Source: Billgrantia kenyensis (GTDB taxonomy: Bacteria; Pseudomonadota; Gammaproteobacteria; Pseudomonadales; Halomonadaceae). From it: a stretch of 64,000 nt of DNA. Positions 30,755 to 38,915 of the stretch are shown piece by piece. The DNA is taken from NCBI RefSeq assembly GCF_013697085.1, contig NZ_JACEFT010000004.1, positions 124,001-188,000 on the forward strand, written 5' to 3'. The notes beneath the pieces are model-generated. The model was not told where the DNA came from and ran no database searches. It saw nothing but the letters and a program-made list of their open reading frames with translations. The first letter of the stretch is position 1; each line of letters begins with the position of its first letter. Position numbers and translations under genes: made by a program.

Positions 30755-31204
30755 TCAAGAGAGGCCGTGCTCGGCCTTGAGCCGTTCGAGCTCCATCTGG
30801 GCTTCGACACGCTCCGTGACGTCCTTCTGCACGCCGATGTAGTAGGTCAGGTTGTCATCGGCATCGTAGACGGGGGTGATCGATAGCTCGTTCCAGAACA
30901 GGGTGCCGTCCTTGCGGTAGTTGCGCAGCACCTCGCGGCAGGGACGGCCCTCGCGCAGTGCCTTGCGGATGTTGTCGAGGCCGGGTTGTTCGCGGTCCTC
31001 GTTCTGCAGGAAGCGGCAGTCCTGGTAGAGAATCTCGTCGGCGCTGTAGCCGGTGAGTCGCTCGAAGCCCTTGTTGACGTAGATGAGAATGTTCTCATCA
31101 CCTTCTTGCTCGGCGACCACGATACCGTCCTCCGAGGCATCGACGATGCGCTCGAGCAGGTCCGGGCTGATCAAAGGGGTTCGTTTCATGGGCAATGTTT
31201 CCAT
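30755..31204 (-). CDS. Short LOV (blue-light) PAS protein
   Basis: This 149-residue protein is a single PAS/LOV domain with short flanking helices and no output domain. The photoactive cysteine is Cys63 in ILYQDCRFLQN, matching the LOV motif GxNCRFLQ with D in place of N, exactly as in the short Pseudomonas putida SB-LOV proteins. Other blocks are DGIVVAEQEGDENILIYVN, NYRKDGTLFWNELSI and YYIGVQKDVTE with the flavin-contacting Gln. FMN binding and blue-light adduct formation are inferred. The ATG at 31189 (residue 6) is an alternative start with a GGAAA site upstream. It is 63 bases downstream of the MFS gene on the same strand. Confidence 0.88.
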   Translation of the reverse strand: METLPMKRTPLISPDLLERIVDASEDGIVVAEQEGDENILIYVNKGFERLTGYSADEILYQDCRFLQNEDREQPGLDNIRKALREGRPCREVLRNYRKDGTLFWNELSITPVYDADDNLTYYIGVQKDVTERVEAQMELERLKAEHGLS

Positions 31205-31267
31205 AACGTAAAGTCACTATGCTACATCATGGCCAGCCTGAGCCAGGTTGACAACGCCTCGGCAGAC

Positions 31268-32584
31268 TTAGTCCTCGACTTCCGGCAGGCGCGCAGCCGA
31301 GGCAGCGGCGGCAACTCCCATCGCGGCCAGTACCACCAGCAGCCAATCGGTCCCCAGCCACTGGGCCAGCAGCCCCGTCACGGCGCCAACCGCCAGCATC
31401 ATGGCGCCGGTAATCGTGTTGGACAGCGCAACATAGAGTGCCCGGCGGTCCTGCCCAGCCATGTCGACCAGATAGGTCTTGCGGCCCAGGCGGACTCCGG
31501 CGTGAACGATGACCAGCAGCGCATAGACCCCGGCGTACGGCCAGACCGTGGCCGTCCAATCCCCCGGCAGCCAGGCAATGCCGGCACCAAGCAGGCAGCA
31601 GGCCGCCGCTCCCAGGCCGGTATCGCGCAACACGCGGCGGCTGGAGACATCCGAGCGCTTGCCCCACACCGGGCTTGCCAACATGCCGGCGATACCCGAT
31701 ACCACGATCAGCACGCCCAGGCCTCCCAGCTCCGCACCGCTCTGCTGCTGGCCGAGCAGGGCGACATAGGGCAGCGCCAGGGCGCTGGCCAGCAGCAGCG
31801 ATCGCGACAGGTTGAAGTGCAGGAAGCCACGGTCCTCGCGCAGCAGGCGAAGCCCCAGCTTGATGCTGTCCCAGGCGTTTTCGCCGCCCTCCACGGCTCC
31901 GGCCGTTTCGCTGATGCGTGCTGCGCACAGCGCATTGAGCACCCAGCCCAGGGCGGCGATGCCCAGCAGCACCGCCAGGGCCAGCTCGCCGGGGCGATCC
32001 TCGAACAGCATCAGGGCGCCGCCGGCGGCCAGGGTGACGGCACCGGCCACGCTGCCGCTCCAGCCCATCAGGTTACCGCGGCGCTGCTTGGCGATGGTCT
32101 TGCCCAGCACGTCCTTGGTGGCGATGGAGGAGAGGCCGCGAGCCAGTGACAGGGCCACCAGGGTGGCCAGCACCAGGGCACCACCCACTCCGCCCTGGCC
32201 AAACAGGGCGAGCAGGGCAAGCATCGCCGCTGCTGCGGCCTGCAGGCAGCCGCCGATGACCCACACCCACTTGCGCTGCGGCTTGAGGCGGATGAACCCG
32301 GCGACGAACAGCTGCGGCAGCAGCGCGCCTGCCTCGCGGATCGGCACCAACAAGCCGACCATCCACAGCGGAGCCCCGATCACGCCCAGCAGCCAGGGAA
32401 GCACTAGCCTGGCGCTGGAGAGCTCGTCGGCCAGCTTGTTGCCCAGCGAGGCGAACAGGTGGAGAAAGAAGTTACGCGGCTGCTCGTCACAGGCGTTGTC
32501 GTCGATGTCCTTGCACATGCGGCTGTCGTCGTCGCCAGTCAGCATCTCATAGAGGCGTGACTGGCTGATCTCGCGTTCCGCCAT
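31268..32584 (-). CDS. Major facilitator superfamily transporter
   Basis: This 438-residue membrane protein has 11-12 predicted transmembrane helices in two halves, with a loop at about residue 235. A soluble N-terminal extension of about 45 residues contains MCKDIDDNACDEQ with two cysteines. Basic loop motifs near SKDVLGKTIAKQRRGN and GRKTYLVDMAGQDRRA are MFS-like. The substrate is unknown. It is divergent from the Rdx gene, with 54 bases between starts. It is followed on the same strand by the LOV gene. Confidence 0.75.
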   Translation of the reverse strand: MAEREISQSRLYEMLTGDDDSRMCKDIDDNACDEQPRNFFLHLFASLGNKLADELSSARLVLPWLLGVIGAPLWMVGLLVPIREAGALLPQLFVAGFIRLKPQRKWVWVIGGCLQAAAAAMLALLALFGQGGVGGALVLATLVALSLARGLSSIATKDVLGKTIAKQRRGNLMGWSGSVAGAVTLAAGGALMLFEDRPGELALAVLLGIAALGWVLNALCAARISETAGAVEGGENAWDSIKLGLRLLREDRGFLHFNLSRSLLLASALALPYVALLGQQQSGAELGGLGVLIVVSGIAGMLASPVWGKRSDVSSRRVLRDTGLGAAACCLLGAGIAWLPGDWTATVWPYAGVYALLVIVHAGVRLGRKTYLVDMAGQDRRALYVALSNTITGAMMLAVGAVTGLLAQWLGTDWLLVVLAAMGVAAAASAARLPEVED

Positions 32585-32638
32585 CGGGGCTCCCTGGCTG
32601 CTATTATCTTGGTTCCATTGTTGTGTCAGCGAGGCGGC

Positions 32639-32908
32639 ATGTCACGTATCCGCATTCACTACTGCACCCAATGCCAGTGGCTGCTGCGCAGCGCCTGGCT
32701 GGCCCAGGAGCTGCTTTCCACCTTTGGCGAGGCGCTTGAGGAGGTCGCCCTGGTGCCTTCCCATGGCGGCTACTTCGAGATCTTCTACGACGACGAATCG
32801 ATTTGGGAGCGCAAGCGCGACGGCGGCTTTCCGGACAGCAAGCAGCTCAAGCAGCGGGTGCGCGATCGGCTCGATCCCGAGCGTGACCTGGGCCATATCG
32901 ATCGATGA
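32639..32908 (+). CDS. SelT/SelW/SelH (Rdx) family thioredoxin-like protein
   Basis: This 89-residue protein has the Rdx fold pattern with a CxxC motif at Cys9 and Cys12 (HYCTQCQW), the cysteine version of the CxxU redox site of mammalian SelW. The middle shows VPSHGGYFEIFYDDE, a family block. A redox role is likely but the substrate is not known. The ATG at 32639 matches the family start. It overlaps the EamA start by four bases. Confidence 0.88.
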   Translation: MSRIRIHYCTQCQWLLRSAWLAQELLSTFGEALEEVALVPSHGGYFEIFYDDESIWERKRDGGFPDSKQLKQRVRDRLDPERDLGHIDR

Positions 32909-33828
32909 GGGCCATGTCGGCCGCCGACACCCTCCAGCAGGACCGCCAGGCGATACTCTTCGGACTGGGGGCGGTGGCGCTTTGGTCCACCGTTGCCACC
33001 GCCTTCAAGCTGGCGCTGGCCCAGATGTCGCCGCTGGAGCTTATATGGCTGGCGTCGCTGGTCTCCTGGCTGCTGATCGGGGGACTGGTGTGGCGCCAGG
33101 GGCTGCTTGGCCAAGCCTGGCGGCGTGGCTGGCGTACGGCGGCCTGGGCCGGGTTGATGAACCCGGTGGCCTACTACCTGATCCTGTTCGGCGCCTATGA
33201 CCGGCTGCCTGGGCAGGAGGCCATGGCGCTCAACTATACCTGGGCGCTGGCCATGGCCTTCCTGGCGGTGCCCATCCTCGGCCAGCGGCTGACCCGCATC
33301 GACGCGCTGGCGGGCCTGGTGGCCTATTCGGGCGTGTGGGTGATCGCCACACGGGGGCAGGTCTTTGACGTCGCCTTCGCCGACCCGCTTGGGGTCGGGC
33401 TGGCGCTGGCGTCGACGCTACTCTGGGCGCTCTACTGGCTGCTCAACGTACGCGATCGGCGTCCGCCGCTGGTGGCCCAGTGGCAGAACTTCAGCGTCGG
33501 CCTGCCGGTACTCACCCTGTTGATGCTGCTGGGGCCCGGGTTTACCTGGCCCGGCTGGACTGCCGTGGCAGCCGGTGTCTATGTCGGCCTGTTCGAGATG
33601 GGCATCGCCTTCGTACTGTGGCAGCTGGCCATGCATCGGGTATCGCGCACGGCCAGGATCTCCAACCTGATCTTTCTGTCGCCGCCGGTCTCGCTGCTGC
33701 TGCTCTATCTGGTGGTGGGAGAACCGATCCTCATCTCCACCCTGGTCGGTCTGGCGCTGATCCTTGGCGGGCTGGGATTGCAGCAGTGGCAGAAGAGCCC
33801 CGGGGCAGCGGCTCAGGAAAGCAGTTGA
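32905..33828 (+). CDS. EamA/DMT family permease
   Basis: This 307-residue membrane protein has about ten transmembrane helices arranged as two EamA repeats (about residues 15-145 and 155-295), with motifs SAADTL...ALWSTVATAFK and LGLALASTLLWALYWLLN. DMT exporters move amino acids or small metabolites; the substrate is unknown. Its 3' end overlaps the convergent toxin gene by 16 bases. Confidence 0.85.
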   Translation: MRAMSAADTLQQDRQAILFGLGAVALWSTVATAFKLALAQMSPLELIWLASLVSWLLIGGLVWRQGLLGQAWRRGWRTAAWAGLMNPVAYYLILFGAYDRLPGQEAMALNYTWALAMAFLAVPILGQRLTRIDALAGLVAYSGVWVIATRGQVFDVAFADPLGVGLALASTLLWALYWLLNVRDRRPPLVAQWQNFSVGLPVLTLLMLLGPGFTWPGWTAVAAGVYVGLFEMGIAFVLWQLAMHRVSRTARISNLIFLSPPVSLLLLYLVVGEPILISTLVGLALILGGLGLQQWQKSPGAAAQESS

Positions 33829-34160
33829 TACTCAAACAGCAGCTGCTTGAAGTCCTGGCGCTGATGGGCGAAGAGGTAGACTGAACCCTGCTCCTGCTCG
33901 GACCAGAAGCGATAGATGACCCGGTAGCCGTCGATCAGCAGCTCACGGTAGTGGCCGATGCCCAGCTCCAGGGCCAGCCGGCAGACAGGATAGGTATGGG
34001 GGTGGGTCGTGAGCCGCTCGAGGCTGGTCGTGACGAGATCCCGTGAGATCTTCTCGGCATGGGACAGCGGGAGTTGGAGCTGGTCGAGCAGGAAGTTCTC
34101 GCAGGATTCCAGGGAGAGCTCTGCCGTGGTTTCGAAGACCACTCGCAGCGGAGGGGTCAT
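33813..34160 (-). CDS. RelE/ParE-family toxin
   Basis: This 115-residue basic protein has the RelE/ParE pattern: TTAELSLESCENFLLDQL helix at the start, and HYRELLIDGYRVIYRFW with SVYLFAHQRQDF strands in the C-terminal half. It is encoded immediately after the antitoxin with a four-base overlap. The 3' end runs 16 bases into the convergent EamA gene. Whether it cleaves mRNA or targets gyrase cannot be decided here. No frameshift is visible. Confidence 0.82.
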   Translation of the reverse strand: MTPPLRVVFETTAELSLESCENFLLDQLQLPLSHAEKISRDLVTTSLERLTTHPHTYPVCRLALELGIGHYRELLIDGYRVIYRFWSEQEQGSVYLFAHQRQDFKQLLFEYQLLS

Positions 34161-34420
34161 GATGATTCGCCGCGGCGTGCCTCGTGCCTGGTCTCGAGCC
34201 GGGCCATGAACTCCTCGGCGCTCATGGTCTTGCCTTCTTCACGACTCTTCTCGCCCAAGCTCAGCAGCTTGAGCAGGGCGATGGCCTGTTCGCGGCGCTC
34301 GTGGGCGGCATAGGACTCTACCACGTAGGTAGGCTTGCCCTTTTGCGTGATGACCAAGGGCTCCTCGACGTCGAGAGTGGCTGCATTCTGCTTGAGGTAG
34401 CTGATGGTCTCGGTGCGCAT
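34157..34420 (-). CDS. Phd/YefM-like antitoxin
   Basis: This 87-residue protein starts MRTETISYLKQNAATLDVEEPL, the classic Phd/YefM N-terminus, with VITQKGKPTYVV next, and a C-terminal helical tail (ALLKLLSLGEKSREEGK) that should wrap the toxin. The ATG at 34420 has CAGGAG with seven bases spacing. A longer in-frame extension to 34702 runs through the MITE-like element and is rejected. Autoregulation is inferred; a GTCC/GGAC inverted repeat lies between the MITE and the start. Confidence 0.85.
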   Translation of the reverse strand: MRTETISYLKQNAATLDVEEPLVITQKGKPTYVVESYAAHERREQAIALLKLLSLGEKSREEGKTMSAEEFMARLETRHEARRGESS

Positions 34421-34480
34421 GAATGCACTCCTGATAAATTGCCAGTGGTCTGAATATAGTCCGTAAATGGACCGCCGGCT

Positions 34481-34694
34481 AGGCTCTGTACGAAAACTGT
34501 CTGCGCTCGCCCATACGGCGTTAAAAATCGGCTTAAAGTACTCATTTACACCCCGTAAACTCCGTCTTTGGACTCGCGACATCCCTGTCGCTCGCTCTTC
34601 GAGCAGCGGAGCTGCCCAAATCGGCTTCCCTGCCGATTTGTCGCCGATTTTTGCCTTGTCTGGCCATCGCTCGCCGACTTTTCGTACAAAGCCT
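34481..34694. mobile_element. MITE-like element (about 214 bp)
   Basis: The element is bounded by 16-bp terminal inverted repeats AGGCTCTGTACGAAAA (34481-34496) and TTTTCGTACAAAGCCT (34679-34694), 15 of 16 bases matching. It is non-coding, although a spurious frame crosses it. The flanks show no clear target-site duplication. It starts 60 bases upstream of the antitoxin ATG and ends nine bases before the tesA stop codon. No transposase with such ends is in the window, so mobilisation would need one elsewhere. Confidence 0.7.
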
Positions 34695-34702
34695 TGTGTC
34701 AC

Positions 34703-35407
34703 TCATTCCGCTGCCACTTCGGCCAACTGCACGCCGTTGCTTTCCAGCAGCGGTTCGAGGGCGGGCCAGACGTTGTCGAGTATGATGGGTTGGGCCTCGG
34801 CGGTGGGATGGATGCCGTCGCTCTGCATCAGGCCTTCTTCCAACGCTACGCCTTCCAGCAGGAAAGGCACCAGTGGGGTATCGTAGGTTTCGGCCAGACG
34901 GCTGAAGACATCGGTGAAGGCGCGGCGGTAGGCCTGCCCGTAGTTGGGCGGAATGTCGATGCCGAGCAGCAGTACTTCGGCTCCGATGGCCTGGCTGGCC
35001 TCGATCATCTCGGCCAGGTTGGCTTTGAGCTGGGTCGGTGGCAGGCCGCGCAGGCCGTCGTTGCCGCCCAGCTCGAGCAGAACGATGTCCGGGTCGTGCT
35101 GTCCGAGTAGCTCGGGGAGTCGGCTGGCACCGCCGCCGCTGGTTTCGCCGCTGATGCTGGCATTGATGACCCGCACGCTGCCGTCGAGCCGCTCATCGAG
35201 TAGGGTGACCCAGCCGGCCTCCTGCTCGAAGCCGTAGGCGGTGCTCAGGCTGTCGCCTACCACCAGCAGTACCGGCCGCTCGGCTGCCAGGGCCGGAGTG
35301 GTGACCAGTGCCAGGGCGAACAGTGCGCTCCCGGCAAGGCCAGCGCCGCAGGAACGCCAGCGCGCCAGCCAGGCGCCTACCAGACCAAAGGGAAAGACTT
35401 TCACCAT
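34703..35407 (-). CDS. tesA: Arylesterase / multifunctional acyl-CoA thioesterase I, GDSL type
   Basis: This 234-residue periplasmic enzyme hydrolyses acyl-CoA and other esters (TesA/ApeA). A signal peptide precedes cleavage after ALA at residue 41. The nucleophile is Ser53 in GDSLSTAYG, the oxyanion block is GGNDGLRG, and the Asp/His pair lies in SDGIHPTAEAQ. The start at 35407 has AAGGAG six bases upstream. That ATG overlaps the ATG of the divergent ybbA by two bases. Divergent tesA/ybbA is conserved in gammaproteobacteria. Confidence 0.93.
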   Translation of the reverse strand: MVKVFPFGLVGAWLARWRSCGAGLAGSALFALALVTTPALAAERPVLLVVGDSLSTAYGFEQEAGWVTLLDERLDGSVRVINASISGETSGGGASRLPELLGQHDPDIVLLELGGNDGLRGLPPTQLKANLAEMIEASQAIGAEVLLLGIDIPPNYGQAYRRAFTDVFSRLAETYDTPLVPFLLEGVALEEGLMQSDGIHPTAEAQPIILDNVWPALEPLLESNGVQLAEVAAE

Positions 35408-36155
35408 GACCGACTCCTTGACTCGAGATGCTGTTTCGCTTGCCGCCGCTTCCGGGCGTGACGCCAAACCGATTCTACATGCTCGTCAGCTGAGCAAGCA
35501 GGTGACGAGCGGCGAGCGGCAGCTCACCATTCTGAGTGGTCTGGAGCTCGAAGTGTTCCCGGGGCAGAGCGTGGCGATCCTCGGCCAGAGTGGCGCGGGC
35601 AAGTCGACGCTCCTTGGGCTGCTCGCGGGTCTCGATGAGCCTAGCAGCGGTGAACTGGTGCTTTTCGGCGAGACGTTGGGCCGTCTCGACGAGGACGGCC
35701 GTGCCCGGCTACGGGCCGGCCGGGTCGGCTTCGTGTTCCAGAACTTTCAACTGCTGCCGACCCTGACGGCACTGGAAAACGTGCTTTTGCCCCTGGAGCT
35801 TTCACCCTTGCCAGACAGCGAGTCCCGGGCGCGGGAGTGGCTGGCCCGGGTGGGCCTTGGCGAGCGCACCGATCATCTGCCCAAGCAGCTCTCCGGCGGT
35901 GAGCAGCAGCGGGTAGCGTTGGCGCGTGCTTTCGTGACCGGGGCCGAGCTGGTCTTCGCCGATGAGCCTACCGGGAACCTCGATCAGACTACCGGTGGGC
36001 GCATCATCGATCTGCTGTTTCAGCTCAATCGTGAAGCCGGCACCACGCTGGTACTGGTGACCCATGATCATGCGCTGGCAGCGCGCTGCGACCGCTGCCT
36101 GCGCCTGGAAGAGGGGCGACTGGTCGAAATGACCCGTGAGGAGGTCGGCGCATGA
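35406..36155 (+). CDS. ABC transporter ATP-binding protein, YbbA type
   Basis: This 249-residue ATPase has Walker A GQSGAGKST near residue 63, the Q-loop NFQLLP, the signature LSGGEQQRVALARA and Walker B LVFADEPTGNLD, of the MacB/LolD class. It overlaps the permease start by four bases. I chose the ATG at 35406, which places it on top of the divergent tesA start; it has no clear Shine-Dalgarno, and the first 20 residues are not conserved, so a later TTG start is possible. The complex is of unknown substrate. Confidence 0.88.
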   Translation: MTDSLTRDAVSLAAASGRDAKPILHARQLSKQVTSGERQLTILSGLELEVFPGQSVAILGQSGAGKSTLLGLLAGLDEPSSGELVLFGETLGRLDEDGRARLRAGRVGFVFQNFQLLPTLTALENVLLPLELSPLPDSESRAREWLARVGLGERTDHLPKQLSGGEQQRVALARAFVTGAELVFADEPTGNLDQTTGGRIIDLLFQLNREAGTTLVLVTHDHALAARCDRCLRLEEGRLVEMTREEVGA

Positions 36156-38752
36156 GCCACGCTGCTCCCGCAGCAGGATCGAACCTGCTGCGGCTCTCCA
36201 CGCGGGGGCTGCTGCGCGACCTGCGTGCTAGCGACGTTCGTGCGCTGTTCGTGGCCCTGGCCCTGGCAGTGGCCGCTTCAACCATGATCGGCTTCTTTCT
36301 CGATCGACTCGACCGGGGGCTGGCCCGCCAGGCCGGGCAACTGCTTGGCGGTGACCTGGTGCTCGAGCAGGGGCAGGGCTTCGATGACGAACTGCGCCGA
36401 ACGCTGGAGGAGGCCGGACTGACGCTGAGCGACCAGGTCGACATGGTGACCATGGCCAGCTTCGGCGATGCCTTCCAGCCGGCCAGCCTCAAGGCGGTCG
36501 ACAGCGTCTACCCTCACTACGGCCAGGTCCATGTCGACCTCGGGGAGGGTATCACGCCAGTGGATCATGGCCCCGCACCCGGTGAAGCCTGGCTGGCGCC
36601 ACGCCTGGCGCTGCTGCTTGAGGCCGAGCTTGGCGACCGGATCCAGGTCGGTGAGGGCGAGCTCGAGGTGACCGGGCTGGTCGAGCGTGAGCCGGACCAG
36701 TCCGGCGGCTTTGCCAATTTCAATCCCCGCCTGCTGGTTCACATCGATGATCTCGAGGCTACCAACCTGGTTCAGCCCGGCGCCCGGGTCTCGTTCTCAC
36801 TGCTCGCTGCCGGCCCGCCACAGGCGGTCGACCAGTTGGGGCCGCTGCTCGAGCGGCTGCGCCGCGATGGCGTCGAGGTACGTGACGTGCGTCGTGATCG
36901 CCCGGGGATCGGAAACGCCCTGGAGCGAGCGGAGAAGTACTTGAGCCTGGCCGGACTGGCCGCCGTGCTGCTGGCCGGGGTGGCGGTGGCCATGGCCACG
37001 CGACGCTATGTCGAGCGCCACCTCGATACGGCGGCGCTGCTGCGCTGCTTCGGTGCCACCCAGCGCGACTTGACCTGGCTCTTCGCACTTCAGTTGCTGT
37101 GGCTGGCGCTGGCGGCATCGATCCTCGGCGCGTTGCTGGGGCTGGCCGGTCAGGCCGCGCTGCTGGCGCTGTTGACGGCCTTCCTGCCGCTCACGCTGCC
37201 GCCACCGGGCTGGCTGCCTCTGTGGCTCGGCGTGTTGACGGCGCTGGCAGTACTGGTCGGCTTCGCCGGCCCGACGCTGCTGCGACTCAAGCGCGTCAGC
37301 GCGCTCAAGGTGCTTCGCCGTGAGCTCGATCCGCTGCCGGCCTCCGCCTGGCTGGTGGTGCTGGTGGCTAGCCTGGTCTTCGGTGGCCTGCTGTGGCTCT
37401 ATTCGGGCGATTTCGGTCTGGCGGCCTCGCTGCTCGTCGGCGGTTTGTTCATGCTGGTGGTGCTGTGGGGCCTGGGGGCGCTGCTGCTCGGGCTGGTATT
37501 GCGCCTGGCGGCACGCCTTCCTCAAGGGGGAGGCAGGCGAGGCGAGATCGCCCAGGCCGTGCGGCTGGGCGGACGTCAGCTGGCGCGACGGCGCAGTGCC
37601 AGCCTCGGCCAGATGCTTGCCTTCGCGGTGACCTTCTTCGCCATGGCGATGATTGCCCTGGTGCGCGGCGACCTGCTCACTGCCTGGCAGGCGCAGCTAC
37701 CCGAGGACACGCCCAACTACTTTGCCCTCAATATTCAGCCGGGCGAGCGGGAGGCCTTCATCGCGGCTCTCGAGGCCAACGCTGATGACCGTACCGCCCT
37801 CTATCCGATGGTGCGAGGGCGGCTCACCGAGATCAACGGCGAGCCGGCGCGAGACGCCGTGCCCGTGGAATCCCGCGGCGATGGTTCGCTGCGACGTGAA
37901 CTCAATCTGACCTGGCAGGCCGAACTGCCCGAGGGCAACCGGGTCGTGGCCGGCCAGTGGTTCGACGCACTGGAGAGCCCCCAGACGTCTTCAGGCTGGC
38001 TCGGTGCCGTGGATGCCGAGCCGCTGGATGCCGCGGTGCCCATCTCCCTGGAAGATGGCCTGGCCGAGCGCCTTGGCCTGTCATTGGGCGACCGATTGAC
38101 CTTCACCATCGGCGGCGAGGAGATCGTCGGCGAGGTAGCGAGCCTGCGTAACCTCCACTGGGACAGCTTCCGCCCCAACTTCTTCGTCATCTTCCCACCC
38201 GAGGTGCTGGAGCGCTTCGGGCACAGCTTCATCACCGCCTTCCACCTCGATGCCGATCAGGGTGAAACGCTCCGTCATCTGGTACGCAGCTTCCCCGGGG
38301 TCTCGCTGCTCAACATCGACGCCATCCTGGCCCAGGTGCGCGAGGTGGTGACTCAGGTGACTCGGGCGGTGGAGCTGGTTTTGGCATTCGTGCTGCTGGC
38401 TGGGGTAAGCGTGCTGTATGCCGCGCTCACCGCAAGCCGCCCGGCTCGTGCGCATGAGAGCGGACTGCTGCGAGTCTTCGGCGCCGGGGGAAGGCTGATT
38501 TCCCGAGTGCAGGGGGCCGAGTTCGCCATCCTCGGCCTGGCCAGCGGACTGATGGCCGCGATAATGGCCGAGCTGGCCACTGCCGGCATCTATGCCGCCT
38601 GGCTCGATCTGCCGCCACGGCTGCACCCGTGGCTGTGGCTGCTGCTGCCGTTGGGTGGCGCGCTGTTGATCGGTGCGATCGGCCATGCGCTGTCGCGTGG
38701 GCTGCGCAAGCAGGCGCCCGCGGCAAGCCTGGGGTTATTGGGCGAAGCGTGA
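36152..38752 (+). CDS. FtsX-like permease of an ABC transporter, YbbP type
   Basis: This 866-residue membrane protein has one N-terminal helix (about residues 29-48), a periplasmic domain, a first FtsX domain around residues 265-475, a second periplasmic domain and a second FtsX domain near the C-terminus (about 720-860). This is the YbbP/DUF214 architecture (two MacB-like halves). It acts with the ATPase encoded just upstream. The cargo is unknown; lipids or exported esters are speculative suggestions because of the tesA neighbour. Confidence 0.88.
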   Translation: MSHAAPAAGSNLLRLSTRGLLRDLRASDVRALFVALALAVAASTMIGFFLDRLDRGLARQAGQLLGGDLVLEQGQGFDDELRRTLEEAGLTLSDQVDMVTMASFGDAFQPASLKAVDSVYPHYGQVHVDLGEGITPVDHGPAPGEAWLAPRLALLLEAELGDRIQVGEGELEVTGLVEREPDQSGGFANFNPRLLVHIDDLEATNLVQPGARVSFSLLAAGPPQAVDQLGPLLERLRRDGVEVRDVRRDRPGIGNALERAEKYLSLAGLAAVLLAGVAVAMATRRYVERHLDTAALLRCFGATQRDLTWLFALQLLWLALAASILGALLGLAGQAALLALLTAFLPLTLPPPGWLPLWLGVLTALAVLVGFAGPTLLRLKRVSALKVLRRELDPLPASAWLVVLVASLVFGGLLWLYSGDFGLAASLLVGGLFMLVVLWGLGALLLGLVLRLAARLPQGGGRRGEIAQAVRLGGRQLARRRSASLGQMLAFAVTFFAMAMIALVRGDLLTAWQAQLPEDTPNYFALNIQPGEREAFIAALEANADDRTALYPMVRGRLTEINGEPARDAVPVESRGDGSLRRELNLTWQAELPEGNRVVAGQWFDALESPQTSSGWLGAVDAEPLDAAVPISLEDGLAERLGLSLGDRLTFTIGGEEIVGEVASLRNLHWDSFRPNFFVIFPPEVLERFGHSFITAFHLDADQGETLRHLVRSFPGVSLLNIDAILAQVREVVTQVTRAVELVLAFVLLAGVSVLYAALTASRPARAHESGLLRVFGAGGRLISRVQGAEFAILGLASGLMAAIMAELATAGIYAAWLDLPPRLHPWLWLLLPLGGALLIGAIGHALSRGLRKQAPAASLGLLGEA

Positions 38753-38915
38753 ATCGGCTTACGGTGCTGGCCATGCGTTGAAGAGGCATTGGCCAGCGCT
38801 CTCGGGAGAAACCGGAGCGTCAGCGCAAAAACGGTTACACTGTGTAAGCGTCAAGCGTGGTGCTGCTGAGTCGCCACTTTCAATCGGCTGACGTCAATTA
38901 TGGGAGGTGGCGTCG

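Noticed and set aside
34421..34702. N-terminal extension of the antitoxin frame
   Set aside because: The frame crosses the MITE-like element; the antitoxin has a strong ribosome binding site and a family-typical start at 34420.
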